Shown: positions 41,181 through 50,519, numbered from the stretch's first letter. The stretch is DNA of 64,000 nucleotides from an uncultured Lentisphaerota bacterium (GCA_903889245.1 CAISWQ010000028.1:1-64000); one strand, 5' to 3'. Notes: a model not told the origin generated them from the letters alone. A program made the numbers and translations.

Positions 41181-42566
41181 TCAGCCGCCGGGCTTGGTAT
41201 CGTCGAGGTGCTGGCCGGCGGTTTTGCCGGCGCGCAACAGCAGCGCGCCGAGCACGAGCAGCATCAACACAATCGCCGCGCCGAACGTCCACGAACTGTT
41301 CAGCCAGCCAAGCGGCGCGCCTGCGGGTTTGTAGGTTTTGTTCTCCACCGGCGCGCCGAGCTTCCACTCAACCGGCTTGAGCCCGCGCCGCGCCGGGGCG
41401 AGGACGGCATCGAGGTCATAGCGTGGCGCGTCGAGCTCCGCCGCGCCGTAAAGCAGGCGGTAGCCGCGGCCGGGCTCGGCGAGGAACAGCGCGCGCCACG
41501 TCGGGCCGGAGCCGGTGACGGCCTTGAGCGTCAGCGGCGGGTTATCGCCATCGTGCAACACGAGCCGGATTTTTTCGGCGCGCACTTCGCCGAAGTTGAT
41601 TTCGAGGTCGCGCTTGGCGTAGCCGGGCAATTCCACGTTGAGCAGGTGCGCGGAGCCGCAGCCGCTCCACGCGGCGACGCCGTTGCGCACGGCCGGCAAC
41701 TCCACGCTGACCGCGCGGCTGAAGTTGCGCTCGGCAAACTCCAGCGTCAGCCGGTTCAGCGGCAGGCGGCCGGTCGGAATGGTAACCAGCGTCGTGCGCT
41801 CCTTGGCATCGCGCTCAACGGTGAAGCCGGTCAGCGGCCAGTCGGTGCGGACCTCCTCGGCGGCGCCATCCACGGTCTCGTTGCGCCAGAAGCTGACGCG
41901 GTCCACGCGGAAGGTCTGCCGCTTCACATCCACTGTGCGCTGCTCCAGGCTGCCGCCCGCGCCGCCGGTCTGCGTCATCAGGCGCGTCAGCGGCAGCGCC
42001 TGCTCGCCGGTGATGTTGCTGATGGTCAGGCGAAAGCGGCGGCAGGCGCTGGCGGGCAGCTTGACCTCGAGCTGGCGCAAATCCATGTAGCGCGAGTAAT
42101 CGAACAGCGGCGCATCCGCGACGAGCGCGGTCCACTCCGCGCCGTCGCGGCTGCCCTCGACCCTGATGGTGTGCTGGAAGTCGCGCAGCGGCGTCGCGAC
42201 GGCGAGGCCATCGGCGACGGCGTTGGTCGCGGTCAGCTCGAACTCGGCCTCGATGCGGTTCTCCGGCAGTTCCTTGAGCGCGATGAGTTGCGCGGCGACG
42301 GGACGCCGGACGACGTGCTGGCGTACGGCGCGGACTTTCTCGACCGCGCGCGCGGTCTCGCCGCCGGCGTCGTTCAGCAGGCGCAGGTCGCGGAAGTCGT
42401 CGGCCGTCGCGGCGAAGAGGCCGGCATCGAGCGGCACGGCGGCGACGGTCGTCTGCGTCACCGGCGCGCCCTCGAGCGGGCGCGACCAGTGGAAGTTTTC
42501 AGCCGTAATGGCGGCCAGCGCGAGCACAGGCGCGCCCAGCGCAAGCATGGTCAGCAGACGTTTCAT
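41181..42566 (-). CDS. DUF3999-family periplasmic protein
   Basis: A 461-residue protein with a signal peptide (MKRLLTMLALGAPVLALA) and a C-terminal anchor helix near residues 425-445, fitting DUF3999. The body is beta-rich, with FRDLRLLNDAGGE near 58 and FDYSRYMDLRQLEVKLP near 155. Its start overlaps the stop of the DUF2339 gene (ATGA). DUF3999 and DUF2339 genes are often adjacent, so they probably form one membrane complex, role unknown. Confidence 0.85.
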   Translation of the reverse strand: MKRLLTMLALGAPVLALAAITAENFHWSRPLEGAPVTQTTVAAVPLDAGLFAATADDFRDLRLLNDAGGETARAVEKVRAVRQHVVRRPVAAQLIALKELPENRIEAEFELTATNAVADGLAVATPLRDFQHTIRVEGSRDGAEWTALVADAPLFDYSRYMDLRQLEVKLPASACRRFRLTISNITGEQALPLTRLMTQTGGAGGSLEQRTVDVKRQTFRVDRVSFWRNETVDGAAEEVRTDWPLTGFTVERDAKERTTLVTIPTGRLPLNRLTLEFAERNFSRAVSVELPAVRNGVAAWSGCGSAHLLNVELPGYAKRDLEINFGEVRAEKIRLVLHDGDNPPLTLKAVTGSGPTWRALFLAEPGRGYRLLYGAAELDAPRYDLDAVLAPARRGLKPVEWKLGAPVENKTYKPAGAPLGWLNSSWTFGAAIVLMLLVLGALLLRAGKTAGQHLDDTKPGG

Positions 42567-45112
42567 GGCTGGTCTCCTTTCGGCGGCTCGCTCTGGAACC
42601 GCTGGCGGAACTTGAGGTAGATGAGCGCCGCGCCCAGCAGGATCAGGCCGAGCACGATGAAGGCGATGATGCGGTAGAACGCGTCGAGGTGCGCGAGGTC
42701 CACGAAGAAGACCTTGAAGACCACCACGCCGAAGATCGCGAGGCCGATGTAGCGCAGGCTACGGAGCGCGCGGGCGAGGCCCACGAGCAGGAGCGCCAGT
42801 GCGTAGGCCGCCCAGAGCACGGTGATGCCACCGGCGCGCGCGGTGGGCGCGAAGTGCGCGAGCGCGGTGCTGGTCTCCAGCGTCAGATACATCAGCAGCA
42901 GCGCCAGGCCGCCGTAACCGGCGGTCAGGCCGATGGGTTTGCCGACCTCGTGGCCGCGCAGGTAGGCATAGACGACGCCGAGCAGGCCGAGGCAAAGCAC
43001 GAAGTCCATCAGGCGGATCAACACGGGACCGGCGGCATAGGTGGCACCGTAGATCCACGTGGTGGCGTTCAGGTCCCAGCCGAGCAGGTCCACCGTCATC
43101 AGCTTGCACACAGCGCCGATGCTGGCGATGGCAAGCAGCGCGTAGGCCCAGAAGCCGCAGCCTCGCAGCACGAGCGAGAGCAGGAAGAGGCCCAGCCCGA
43201 ACCACGCGAAGGTCATTGCGGGCACGGCCAGCGGCGGATGGAAGAAATGGAAGGTGTGGTAGAGCTCGAACTGCGCGTAGATGAAGAGCACGACCACGCC
43301 CATGGTCGCGGCGACGGCGGCGGCCGCCGGCTGCCAAGCCTCGTCCGCGACATCGCCGGCGCGCTCCACCGCGAGGCCGCCCTTAGCCGGCGGCAGCCGC
43401 AGCAGCTTCCACGCGCCGCCGATCGCGGCAATCGGCACGCCCATCTCGAACAGGCGCTCGCCGAGGATCTTCAGGTAGTCGAGCCACGTGGTGGTGGGCG
43501 CGAGGCTGCCGGAGAACTGGCGGTAGAAATCCAGCCCCATGAGCCGCATGACCGCGAGCAGGTAGGCGGCGCACGCGAGCAGGCGCAGGAACTGGCTGTT
43601 GAGCTTGCCGCCGAGCCAGAGCATGACCAGCCCTTGCAGCGCCCAGCTCGCGGTGATCCATTCCTTCGTGAACGCCAGCGGCGGCGTCAGCGCCAGGAAG
43701 AGCGAGGCGAGCGCGAGGAACAGGCAGAGCAGCCCGCGGTCGTTCTGCCGGCGCACGAGCATCCAGTAGGCGAGCGCGATGTGCAGCGCGGCCAGCGCGA
43801 GGGTCAGCAGCGCCGCGTATTTCGCCGCGTGGTCGTGCGTCACCACGTGATAGGCGAGGCCGAAGAACATCAGCGTGTTGGCCAGGCTGCCGAGCAGTTC
43901 GAGCACGGTGATCTGCTCGCGTTCGACGAGGTTGCGCCACACCATCACCGCCGCGTAGAGCAGATAGAAGCCGGCGAGGAAGGCGAGCACGACCGCGAAG
44001 TCGGCGGCGGTGTAGTGTTTGGCGACCGCGCCCAGCGCGAGGAAGTAGGTCAGCACCATGCCCAGATAGTTGAGCAGCGGCCACGCGCGCAGGCGGGAGA
44101 TGCCGAGAATGCCGAGGCCCAGCAGCAGCAGATAGCCGAACAGGCCGGGGAAATTCACCGTGCCGGTGCTCAACATGAGCGGCGTGCCGTAGCCGCCGAG
44201 GATGCCGAGGATCGCGATCAGCAGCGAGTTGAACCGCACCGCCAGCACGCCGGCGGTCAGCGTCACCACCGCCATCAGCGCGAACGCGACCACCATGCCG
44301 ATCAGGTGATAGAAATTGAACGCCGCGAACATGCTGAAGTAGAGGACCGCGAGACCGCCGCCGATCAGCCCCTGCCCAAGCAGATGATACGGTTTTTGCA
44401 GCAGACGCGCGCCGCCCGCCAGCATCACGACGCCGGTGACGACGCTCATAGCCACGCGCGCCGTCGGCCCAATCCAGCCGTGCTCGATGGAATACTTCAG
44501 GAAGAAGCCGACGCCGATGACAGCGATGACGATGCCGAGCCGCAGCAGCCAGTTCGTCGCGACGGCGAATTCCCACGACATGCCGGGCGTCCGGTATTCC
44601 TCGCCGATGACGATCCAGTTCCAAATGCGCTGGAGAATCTGCTCCACCTTGCCGGGTGCCTCCGTTTGCGGCGCTGCGGGCGGAGGAGGCGGCGGGGGCG
44701 GCGGAGCCTGATCGAACTCCGGCACTGGCGGCGGAATCCCACGCCACACATGGGCTGATGCGGCCGCCTCGGACGGGAACGGCGCTGTGGTTTCCTTCGG
44801 CGCTTCCATCATCACTGGAATCGGCGGCGGCTCGGCGCGCGTGGGCGCCTCCATGACCACAGCAGGCGCCGGCTCGACCACCGGCGTAATCACCGGTTGC
44901 GGCTCCGGCGTAGCTTCCGGTTCTGGCGCGGAAGCGGGCGGCGGCTCCGCGGCTGCGGGGCGTGACTCGCTCCGTAGCAACAGCAAATCCATCAACTGCC
45001 GCTGTTCACGCTGCTCGCTGCGCACGTTCAGGACAAAGATGAACGTCAGGATCGGCAGGATGAGCAACGCCAACGCGACCACGATTGCCAGCAAAGCGCC
45101 CAGTGCTTCCAT
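42563..45112 (-). CDS. DUF2339-family multi-spanning membrane protein
   Basis: An 849-residue protein. Helix one is at 8-27 (LLAIVVALALLILPILTFIFVL), then a Pro/Glu-rich soluble region to about residue 165, followed by roughly 25 hydrophobic segments, as in DUF2339. WEFAVATNWLLRLGIVIAVIGVGFFLKYSIEHGWIGPTAR at 180-220 is the typical entry into the membrane part. First gene of the two-gene operon with DUF3999. Function unknown; the size and helix number suggest transport or envelope assembly. Confidence 0.88.
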   Translation of the reverse strand: MEALGALLAIVVALALLILPILTFIFVLNVRSEQREQRQLMDLLLLRSESRPAAAEPPPASAPEPEATPEPQPVITPVVEPAPAVVMEAPTRAEPPPIPVMMEAPKETTAPFPSEAAASAHVWRGIPPPVPEFDQAPPPPPPPPPAAPQTEAPGKVEQILQRIWNWIVIGEEYRTPGMSWEFAVATNWLLRLGIVIAVIGVGFFLKYSIEHGWIGPTARVAMSVVTGVVMLAGGARLLQKPYHLLGQGLIGGGLAVLYFSMFAAFNFYHLIGMVVAFALMAVVTLTAGVLAVRFNSLLIAILGILGGYGTPLMLSTGTVNFPGLFGYLLLLGLGILGISRLRAWPLLNYLGMVLTYFLALGAVAKHYTAADFAVVLAFLAGFYLLYAAVMVWRNLVEREQITVLELLGSLANTLMFFGLAYHVVTHDHAAKYAALLTLALAALHIALAYWMLVRRQNDRGLLCLFLALASLFLALTPPLAFTKEWITASWALQGLVMLWLGGKLNSQFLRLLACAAYLLAVMRLMGLDFYRQFSGSLAPTTTWLDYLKILGERLFEMGVPIAAIGGAWKLLRLPPAKGGLAVERAGDVADEAWQPAAAAVAATMGVVVLFIYAQFELYHTFHFFHPPLAVPAMTFAWFGLGLFLLSLVLRGCGFWAYALLAIASIGAVCKLMTVDLLGWDLNATTWIYGATYAAGPVLIRLMDFVLCLGLLGVVYAYLRGHEVGKPIGLTAGYGGLALLLMYLTLETSTALAHFAPTARAGGITVLWAAYALALLLVGLARALRSLRYIGLAIFGVVVFKVFFVDLAHLDAFYRIIAFIVLGLILLGAALIYLKFRQRFQSEPPKGDQP

Positions 45113-45392
45113 AATGCCCTCGCTCGTTAGACCGTCTGTTTATAGCCGTTTGCCCGCACACCAACAAGCTGCGCCTTGTCCCATTGCAAGTGATGTGCCA
45201 GCACCACGCACCGTCGTAAAACTGGCGGAATCCTTCGGCTTTTGACGAACATCCGAAATCACCCCGCAGCACCGCCGGACATTTCCCGTCATCCTCGCCG
45301 ACATTTTCTGCGCGCCCGCTCCCTCCGCCACGGAGGGCGCCGCGTTGCGGCGCCAGCACCATGCACCCGCGTTGCCCCTGCGCCGCGCAGCC
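45113..45392. other. Intergenic region with a GC hairpin
   Basis: 280 bp between prmC (leftward, ends at 45393) and the DUF2339 gene. It holds a hairpin with arms GGCGCCGC/GCGGCGCC at about 45337-45354 preceded by CCTCCGCCACGGAGG. No promoter was recognised with confidence. Confidence 0.4.
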
Positions 45393-46241
45393 TTACCTCA
45401 CGCCGGTGACGATACGATCCCAGCCGGCAAAATCCTTTTTCACGACGACGTTCACGAAGCCCGCGGCTTTCAGCAACGCCGCCACACGCCGGCCCTGATC
45501 CTCGCCGATCTCCAACGCCAGCGCGCCGCCGGGCGCGAGTTTCGCCGCCGCTTGCGCCACGAGCCGGCGGATCACGTCGAGCCCATCCGTACCGCCATCG
45601 AGCGCACCGCGCGGCTCGCAGTCGCGGATGGTGCGGTCGAGCGTCGCCCATTCCGCCGTCGGCACATAGGGCGGATTACTGACGATCAAATCCAGTTCGC
45701 CATCAGCAAACGGTGCGAGCAGATCGGCCTGCATGAACGCCATCTTGTGGGCGACGCCGTGCCGCGCCGCGTTCTGCCGCGCCAGCGCGAGCGCGTCGGG
45801 GCTGATATCCACGGCAAAAATCCGCGCGTGCGGCCGGGCCAGCGCCAGCGTGATGGCGAGGCAGCCGGTGCCGGTTCCAAGGTCTGGAACTTTCGGGTGC
45901 TGCTTTTTCCAAACCTTGGAAAAATCCAGCGCCGCCTCGACCAGCAGTTCCGTCTCCGGTCGCGGAATCAACGCGCGCGCATCGCAGACGAAGACGCGCC
46001 CGCAGAATTCAACTTCGCCGAGGACGTAGTGCAGCGGCTCGCCGGCCTCCAGCCGCTGCGTCTGCGTCTTCAACTGCGCGAGTTGCGCGGGCGTCAGCTT
46101 CCGCTCGCCGTGCAGATAGACCTCCAGCCGGCGGCAGCCGAACAGATGGGCCAGCAACGACTCGGCCTCCGCCGTGGCCTCCTCGCGCCCCGCCGCCTTC
46201 AGCGTCACGATCAACCGCTTGAGTTCGCCGCCCGCGTCCAT
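45393..46241 (-). CDS. prmC: Release factor glutamine methyltransferase PrmC with repeat-derived insertion
   Basis: A 282-residue HemK/PrmC that methylates the GGQ glutamine of release factors. The N-terminal helical domain spans about 1-75 and ALIPRPETELLVE is at 90-102. SAM motif I is DLGTGTG at 120-126, and the catalytic NPPY lies in VSNPPYVP near 188. Residues 107-120 (FSKVWKKQHPKVPD) are encoded by two dispersed palindromes, centres 45914 and 45882. The usual hydrophobic VLD before LGTG is replaced by VPD. The frame is intact, so the enzyme may still work. Confidence 0.9.
   Translation of the reverse strand: MDAGGELKRLIVTLKAAGREEATAEAESLLAHLFGCRRLEVYLHGERKLTPAQLAQLKTQTQRLEAGEPLHYVLGEVEFCGRVFVCDARALIPRPETELLVEAALDFSKVWKKQHPKVPDLGTGTGCLAITLALARPHARIFAVDISPDALALARQNAARHGVAHKMAFMQADLLAPFADGELDLIVSNPPYVPTAEWATLDRTIRDCEPRGALDGGTDGLDVIRRLVAQAAAKLAPGGALALEIGEDQGRRVAALLKAAGFVNVVVKKDFAGWDRIVTGVR
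45875..45923. repeat. PAL palindrome pair inside prmC
   Basis: Copies centred at 45882 and 45914, 32 bp apart, within the coding region. In the coding sense they give FSKVWKK and KVPDLGT. This is the only pair found inside a conserved gene. Confidence 0.92.
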
Positions 46242-46281
46242 GCGCGCACCGTAGAGCGTCGCCGCCGCCGGCGCAATCCGC

Positions 46282-46303
46282 TTTTTCCAAGGGCTTGGAA
46301 AAA
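46282..46303. repeat. Single PAL palindrome
   Basis: One copy with an extra central base (CCAAGGGCTTGG), in the divergent gap between prmC and a small membrane-protein gene. Confidence 0.85.
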
Positions 46304-46339
46304 CTTGCGACGGCGCGCCGCGCCGCTACACTGCCGGCC

Positions 46340-46534
46340 ATGCGCAACACGACCAACGGCACGGTCAATCCGATCAGCGAGACCTGCGATCCGCGCCAGC
46401 ACACGCGCGATGAGCGGGCCTTCGTCGAAATGGTCGTGCTGTGCCTCGTGCTGTGGATCGCGTGGCGCATCTTCCGCTACTGGCGCGACCGGCGCGGCCC
46501 GCCGCGTTATCGCCGGAAGCCACCGGGAGCCTGA
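46340..46534 (+). CDS. Small single-pass membrane protein
   Basis: A 64-residue open frame with one hydrophobic helix (FVEMVVLCLVLWIAWRIF, about residues 28-45) and a strongly basic C-terminus (RDRRGPPRYRRKPPGA), predicted to stay in the cytosol. The four bases between its stop and crcB suggest an operon. No family was recognised and no strong ribosome site is seen, so it is a tentative call. It may be an accessory of the fluoride channel or unrelated. Confidence 0.4.
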   Translation: MRNTTNGTVNPISETCDPRQHTRDERAFVEMVVLCLVLWIAWRIFRYWRDRRGPPRYRRKPPGA

Positions 46535-46537
46535 ACC

Positions 46538-46918
46538 ATGGACGCGCAGAAACTCATCTGGCTGGCGGTGGCGGGCGCGGCGGGCACGCTGGCGCGCTAC
46601 GGCATGGGCGGGCTTGTCCATCGCCTCCTCCCCTCGACGCTGCCGTGGGGGACGCTGGTCATCAACGGCACCGGCTGCCTGCTCTTCGGCTTGGTGTGGT
46701 CGGCGACGGCCGAGCACTTGAGCCTGCGCGCCGACATGCGCACCTATGTGCTGATCGGCTTCATGGGCGCTTACACAACGTTTTCCACCTTCGCGTTCGA
46801 GACGGCGGCGCTGCTGCGCGACGGCGAGTGGCTGCTCGCCTTCGGCAACTGCGCCGCGCAAAATCTGCTGGGCTTGGCGTTGATGTTCGTCGGCCTGGCG
46901 CTGGGGCGGCTGCTCTAA
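46538..46918 (+). CDS. crcB: Fluoride channel CrcB/FluC
   Basis: A 126-residue four-helix membrane protein of the FluC family, which exports fluoride as a dual-topology dimer. GTLARYGMGGL at 16-26, WGTLVINGTGCLLFG near 38-52 (pore Asn) and GFMGAYTTFSTFAFET near 73-88 (Phe box and sodium-site region) are family marks. No fluoride riboswitch consensus was seen upstream. A DUF190 gene follows after a strong ribosome site, a common pairing. Confidence 0.93.
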   Translation: MDAQKLIWLAVAGAAGTLARYGMGGLVHRLLPSTLPWGTLVINGTGCLLFGLVWSATAEHLSLRADMRTYVLIGFMGAYTTFSTFAFETAALLRDGEWLLAFGNCAAQNLLGLALMFVGLALGRLL

Positions 46919-46929
46919 AGGAGGCGGTC

Positions 46930-47277
46930 ATGGAACTACCCAAGGAAGCGGAACTGCTGTGCATCTTCATCGGCGAAAGCGATAAGCACCACGGCCGCCC
47001 GCTCTACGAGGTGCTCGTTGAACTCGCGCGCCAGCGCGGGCTGGCCGGCGCGACCGTGCTGCGTGGGCTGATGGGCTTCGGCGCGCACAGCCGCCTGCAC
47101 ACGGCGAAAATTCTGCGCCTCTCCGAGGACCTGCCGATTGTCATCGAGATCGTGGACAAGCCCGAACGCATTGCCGCGTTCCTGCCGGAGCTCGATGGCT
47201 TGATCGAGGAGGGCCTCGTGACGCTGGAAAAAGTCCGCGTCCTCGCCTACCGCCACGGCACGCCGCCCGCGCCATGA
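46930..47277 (+). CDS. DUF190 family protein
   Basis: A 115-residue small alpha-beta protein of DUF190, which resembles PII-like folds. Marks are LCIFIGESDKHHGRPLYEVLVE, GLAGATVLRGLMGFGAHS and DLPIVIEIVDKPERI. The start has AAAGGAGG eight bases upstream. DUF190 genes often sit next to crcB, and a role in control of fluoride export has been proposed by association. Its stop overlaps the next gene by ATGA. Confidence 0.9.
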   Translation: MELPKEAELLCIFIGESDKHHGRPLYEVLVELARQRGLAGATVLRGLMGFGAHSRLHTAKILRLSEDLPIVIEIVDKPERIAAFLPELDGLIEEGLVTLEKVRVLAYRHGTPPAP

Positions 47278-48275
47278 AGCTGGGATCTCTCAAGACGGCC
47301 CTGCGTACCCTGACCGTGGTGTTGCTCCTGCTCGCCGGCTTCGTCGCCTTCATGACGGTGATGCCCGGCCGGTCCTTCTCCGGCCCGCTTCCGCCGCTGA
47401 CCAGTCTGGAAAAGCCACTCGCCGCCGCGCTGGAAAACCACGTGCGCCAGCTCGCTGAAAAAATCGGCGGCCGCAGCGTGGTCGCGGAGCGCGGCCTGGC
47501 CCAAGCCGTTGACTATATCGGCGCGCAATTCTCTTCCGCGGGCTTTGCCTGCCGCACGCAAACATTTGAAGTACACGGCGTGCCCTGTCGCAATCTGGAG
47601 ATCGAGCTTGCCGGCGGCGCGCTTTCAAACGAGATCGTCGTCATCGGCGCGCACTACGACAGCGTCCTCGCGGAACCCGCCGCGAACGACAACGCCTCCG
47701 GCGTCGCCGTGCTACTCGAACTCGCGCGCCTGTCCGCGGATATGCATCCCGCGCGCACGCTGCGCTTCGTCGCGTTTGTGAACGAAGAGCCACCGTATTT
47801 CCAGACGGAGCAGATGGGTAGTCTTGTCTATGCCCGCGCCTGCCAGGCACGCGGCGAGCGCATCACGGCGATGCTCGCGCTGGAGACGATGGGTTGCTAC
47901 TCCGAGGCGGAAAACAGCCAGCACTACCCCCCACCCTTTCACCTGCTCTATCCAGACCGCGGCAACTTCATCGGGTTCATCGGCAACCTTGGCTCGCGCT
48001 CGCTCGTGCGCCAGTGCGTGCGCAGCTTCCGCGCCCACGCGCAATTTCCGAGCGAGGGCGGCGCGCTCCCCGGCTTCATCACCGGCGTCGGCTGGTCCGA
48101 CCATTGGGCGTTCTGGCAGGTCGGCTATCCCGGCGTGATGGTCACCGACACCGCGCCCTTCCGCTATCCGCATTATCATCTGGCTTCCGACACGCCCGAC
48201 AAGCTTGACTATGCGCGGCTGGCCCGCGTCACGCTGGGCTTGCGGGCAGTCATCGAGGACCTCACCCAACCATGA
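47274..48275 (+). CDS. M28-family membrane-anchored peptidase
   Basis: A 333-residue protein with an N-terminal anchor helix (LRTLTVVLLLLAGFVAFMT) and an M28 zinc aminopeptidase domain. Metal ligands are H in VIGAHYDSV, D in ANDNASG, E in VNEEPP (catalytic Glu and ligand), the acid in LALETMGCY, and H in YHLASDTPDKLDY. It probably acts in the periplasm on peptides. It starts by ATGA overlap with DUF190 and ends by the same overlap with a methyltransferase gene. Confidence 0.88.
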   Translation: MKLGSLKTALRTLTVVLLLLAGFVAFMTVMPGRSFSGPLPPLTSLEKPLAAALENHVRQLAEKIGGRSVVAERGLAQAVDYIGAQFSSAGFACRTQTFEVHGVPCRNLEIELAGGALSNEIVVIGAHYDSVLAEPAANDNASGVAVLLELARLSADMHPARTLRFVAFVNEEPPYFQTEQMGSLVYARACQARGERITAMLALETMGCYSEAENSQHYPPPFHLLYPDRGNFIGFIGNLGSRSLVRQCVRSFRAHAQFPSEGGALPGFITGVGWSDHWAFWQVGYPGVMVTDTAPFRYPHYHLASDTPDKLDYARLARVTLGLRAVIEDLTQP

Positions 48276-48904
48276 CAACCTCACCCAATCGTTTCGATCA
48301 ACAGGCGGCGGAGTGGGACAACAATCCCGGCCGACTCGCCACGGCCAAGAACATCGCCGACGCGATGCTGAAGGCGGTTCCGTTTTCGCGGGCGTGGCGC
48401 GCGCTCGACTGCGGCGCGGGCACCGGCCTGCTGACGTTGAACCTGCTGCCGCATGTCGCGGAAATCTGCGCGACAGATTCCTCGCGCGGCATGTTGGAGC
48501 AACTCCAGAAGAAAATTCTCGCCGCGAAAATCCAGAACGTCAGCACGCTGCTGTGGGATGCGGAGGCCGAGCCGTGTCCGCAAACGGGTTTCGCTCTCGT
48601 GTGCAGTTCGATGGTGCTGCATCACCTGCGCGACGTACCCGCCGCGCTGCAACGCCTGGCGCAAGCCGCGCGACCCGGCGGCTGGCTCGCCCTCGCCGAC
48701 CTCGAAACCGAGGACGGCTCGTTCCATCCCGACCCGGCCGGCGTCCAGCACCACGGCTTTGCGCCAGCGGACCTCGCGCGCTGGCTCGCCGACGCCGGCT
48801 GCCACGACATCGCCACGCGCACCGCCTACACCATCACCAAGCCCGACGCCACCGGCCGCGACCACCATTACCCGCTCTTCCTCGCCACCGCCCGCCGCAC
48901 CTGA
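48272..48904 (+). CDS. Class I SAM-dependent methyltransferase
   Basis: A 210-residue methyltransferase. Motif I is ALDCGAGTGLLTLNLLP near 44-60, motif II ICATDSSRGMLEQLQKK, and the later SSMVLHHLRDVPAAL and RPGGWLALADLETEDGSFH are of the UbiE/small-molecule type. The substrate is unknown. It is translationally coupled to the peptidase gene and followed by a 199-bp gap without visible features, then the radical SAM gene. Confidence 0.85.
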   Translation: MTTSPNRFDQQAAEWDNNPGRLATAKNIADAMLKAVPFSRAWRALDCGAGTGLLTLNLLPHVAEICATDSSRGMLEQLQKKILAAKIQNVSTLLWDAEAEPCPQTGFALVCSSMVLHHLRDVPAALQRLAQAARPGGWLALADLETEDGSFHPDPAGVQHHGFAPADLARWLADAGCHDIATRTAYTITKPDATGRDHHYPLFLATARRT

Positions 48905-49103
48905 TGCGGCGATGAGGGGCCTGTCCTCCGCCCTACCATGGACGAGCCACCAAGGTTGTCTTCCCTATCCTCTTGGCGTATGGTTGCCCGCGCAAAAGCA
49001 CCACCGCCATGATTACTCACAGAAAGAACAAAGGGGGATGTGGGCTAGACCAGCCTGCCCACCCATGTTGCCCCGTCCCATCACAACGAGCCCGCCTCCC
49101 ATC

Positions 49104-50501
49104 ATGAAAGTTCTTTTCGTCTACACCGACATCAATGTCCGCGGCGGTGCGCTGAGCTACCAGTTCGGCCTCGGCATGTTAAGCGCCGTGCTCAAGCGCG
49201 CCGGCCACCAGACCCAGCTCTGTTACATCTACGGCCAGTACGACGCTGAACCATTGCGTAAACAGATCGCGGGGTGGCAGCCCGACGTCGTCGCCTTCTC
49301 CGGCGTCTCGCCGCAGTTCCGCTACATCAAGAAGCTAATCGAGGAACTCGCGCCCATCCCCGCGTTCACGATCTACGGCGGCGTGCACCCGACGCTCGAC
49401 CCCGGCTGCCTCGAAAAAGTGCGCGGCCTCGACTCCATCTGCGTCGGCGAAGGCGAGTATCCGCTGCTCGAACTCGTCGAGGCGCTGCGCGATGGCAAGA
49501 CCGTGGACACCATCCGCAACCTGCACCTCAAGCGCAAGGATGGCAGTATCATCAAGAACCCGACACGGCCATTCCACGCCAAGCTCGATGAGTTGCCCTT
49601 CCCCGACCGCGAGCTGTTCGACTTCCAGAAGATCGTGGACAGCGACTTCAACACCGCGCTGTTCATGTTCACGCGCGGCTGTCCCTATAACTGCACGTTC
49701 TGCAGCAACCACGCGCTGCGCTCGCAACAGGAAGGCTGCTATGTCCGCTCCCGCAGCGTGGATAACTGCCTCGCCGAAATCCGCGAGGTCGTCGCCCGGT
49801 ATCGCGTCGGCGCTTTCTACTTCAACGACGACTGTTTCACGGCGAACCGCAAGTGGTGGCAGGAGTTTTGCGAGAAATATAAAAAGGAATTCCAGACGCC
49901 GTTCGACATCAACACGCGGCCCGAAACGCTCAACGACGACGTGTGCGCGAAGCTCAAGGACGCCGGTTGCCGCCGCGTCTCCATCGGCATCGAGAGCGGC
50001 TCGGAGAGCTTCCGCGCGCAACTACTCGGCCGCCGCCAGTCGAACGACCGCATCATCACCGCGTTCGAGGCCTGCCGCCGCACCGGCATCAAGACCAAGA
50101 GCTTCAACATCGTCGGCTTCCCGTTCGAGACGCCGGAGATTTTCCAGGAGACGGTCAGACTCAACGCGCGCGTCAATCCCGATAGCGTCATCATCGGCAT
50201 CTTCGAGCCCTATCCCGGCACGCAGCTCGCGCAGGTCTGCCTGAAGGAGGGCTGGATTGACGAGGCGCGCCTGCTGAACGTCGAGTTCGTCGGCCGGACC
50301 GACACAGTGCTGCACATGCCACAGTTCACGCGCGAGCAAATCCGCCAAGCCTACAAGACGTTTGCCTACCACGTCTATAAGCAGCACTCCTTCAAGAAGG
50401 CCTGGATGCTGCGCATCTACTACTCCGACTACGGCCAGTCCCTGCTCTGGTTGCTGACGCCGTTCCGCAGCCTGCTCCGCAAGGCGACGATGGGCGTTTA
50501 G
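49104..50501 (+). CDS. B12-binding-domain radical SAM protein
   Basis: A 465-residue protein. Residues 1-130 form a cobalamin-binding Rossmann-type domain (VLFVYTDINVRGGALSYQFGLGML, then PDVVAFSGVSP and IYGGVHPTLDP); a DxHxxG motif is not evident. The radical SAM core starts near residue 190 with CPYNCTFC, and SIGIESGSESF and FNIVGFPFETPEIFQETV are typical of the BchE-like group. Members make methyl transfers or ring closures in lipid, hopanoid or cofactor synthesis. The start at 49104 is chosen at the conserved fold start. Confidence 0.85.
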   Translation: MKVLFVYTDINVRGGALSYQFGLGMLSAVLKRAGHQTQLCYIYGQYDAEPLRKQIAGWQPDVVAFSGVSPQFRYIKKLIEELAPIPAFTIYGGVHPTLDPGCLEKVRGLDSICVGEGEYPLLELVEALRDGKTVDTIRNLHLKRKDGSIIKNPTRPFHAKLDELPFPDRELFDFQKIVDSDFNTALFMFTRGCPYNCTFCSNHALRSQQEGCYVRSRSVDNCLAEIREVVARYRVGAFYFNDDCFTANRKWWQEFCEKYKKEFQTPFDINTRPETLNDDVCAKLKDAGCRRVSIGIESGSESFRAQLLGRRQSNDRIITAFEACRRTGIKTKSFNIVGFPFETPEIFQETVRLNARVNPDSVIIGIFEPYPGTQLAQVCLKEGWIDEARLLNVEFVGRTDTVLHMPQFTREQIRQAYKTFAYHVYKQHSFKKAWMLRIYYSDYGQSLLWLLTPFRSLLRKATMGV

Positions 50502-50519
50502 CCGGCGGCGCAGACCAGC

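Noticed and set aside
46241-46537. Fluoride riboswitch upstream of crcB
   Set aside because: No match to the conserved GGNGAUGG...CCGCC core was found in the leader.
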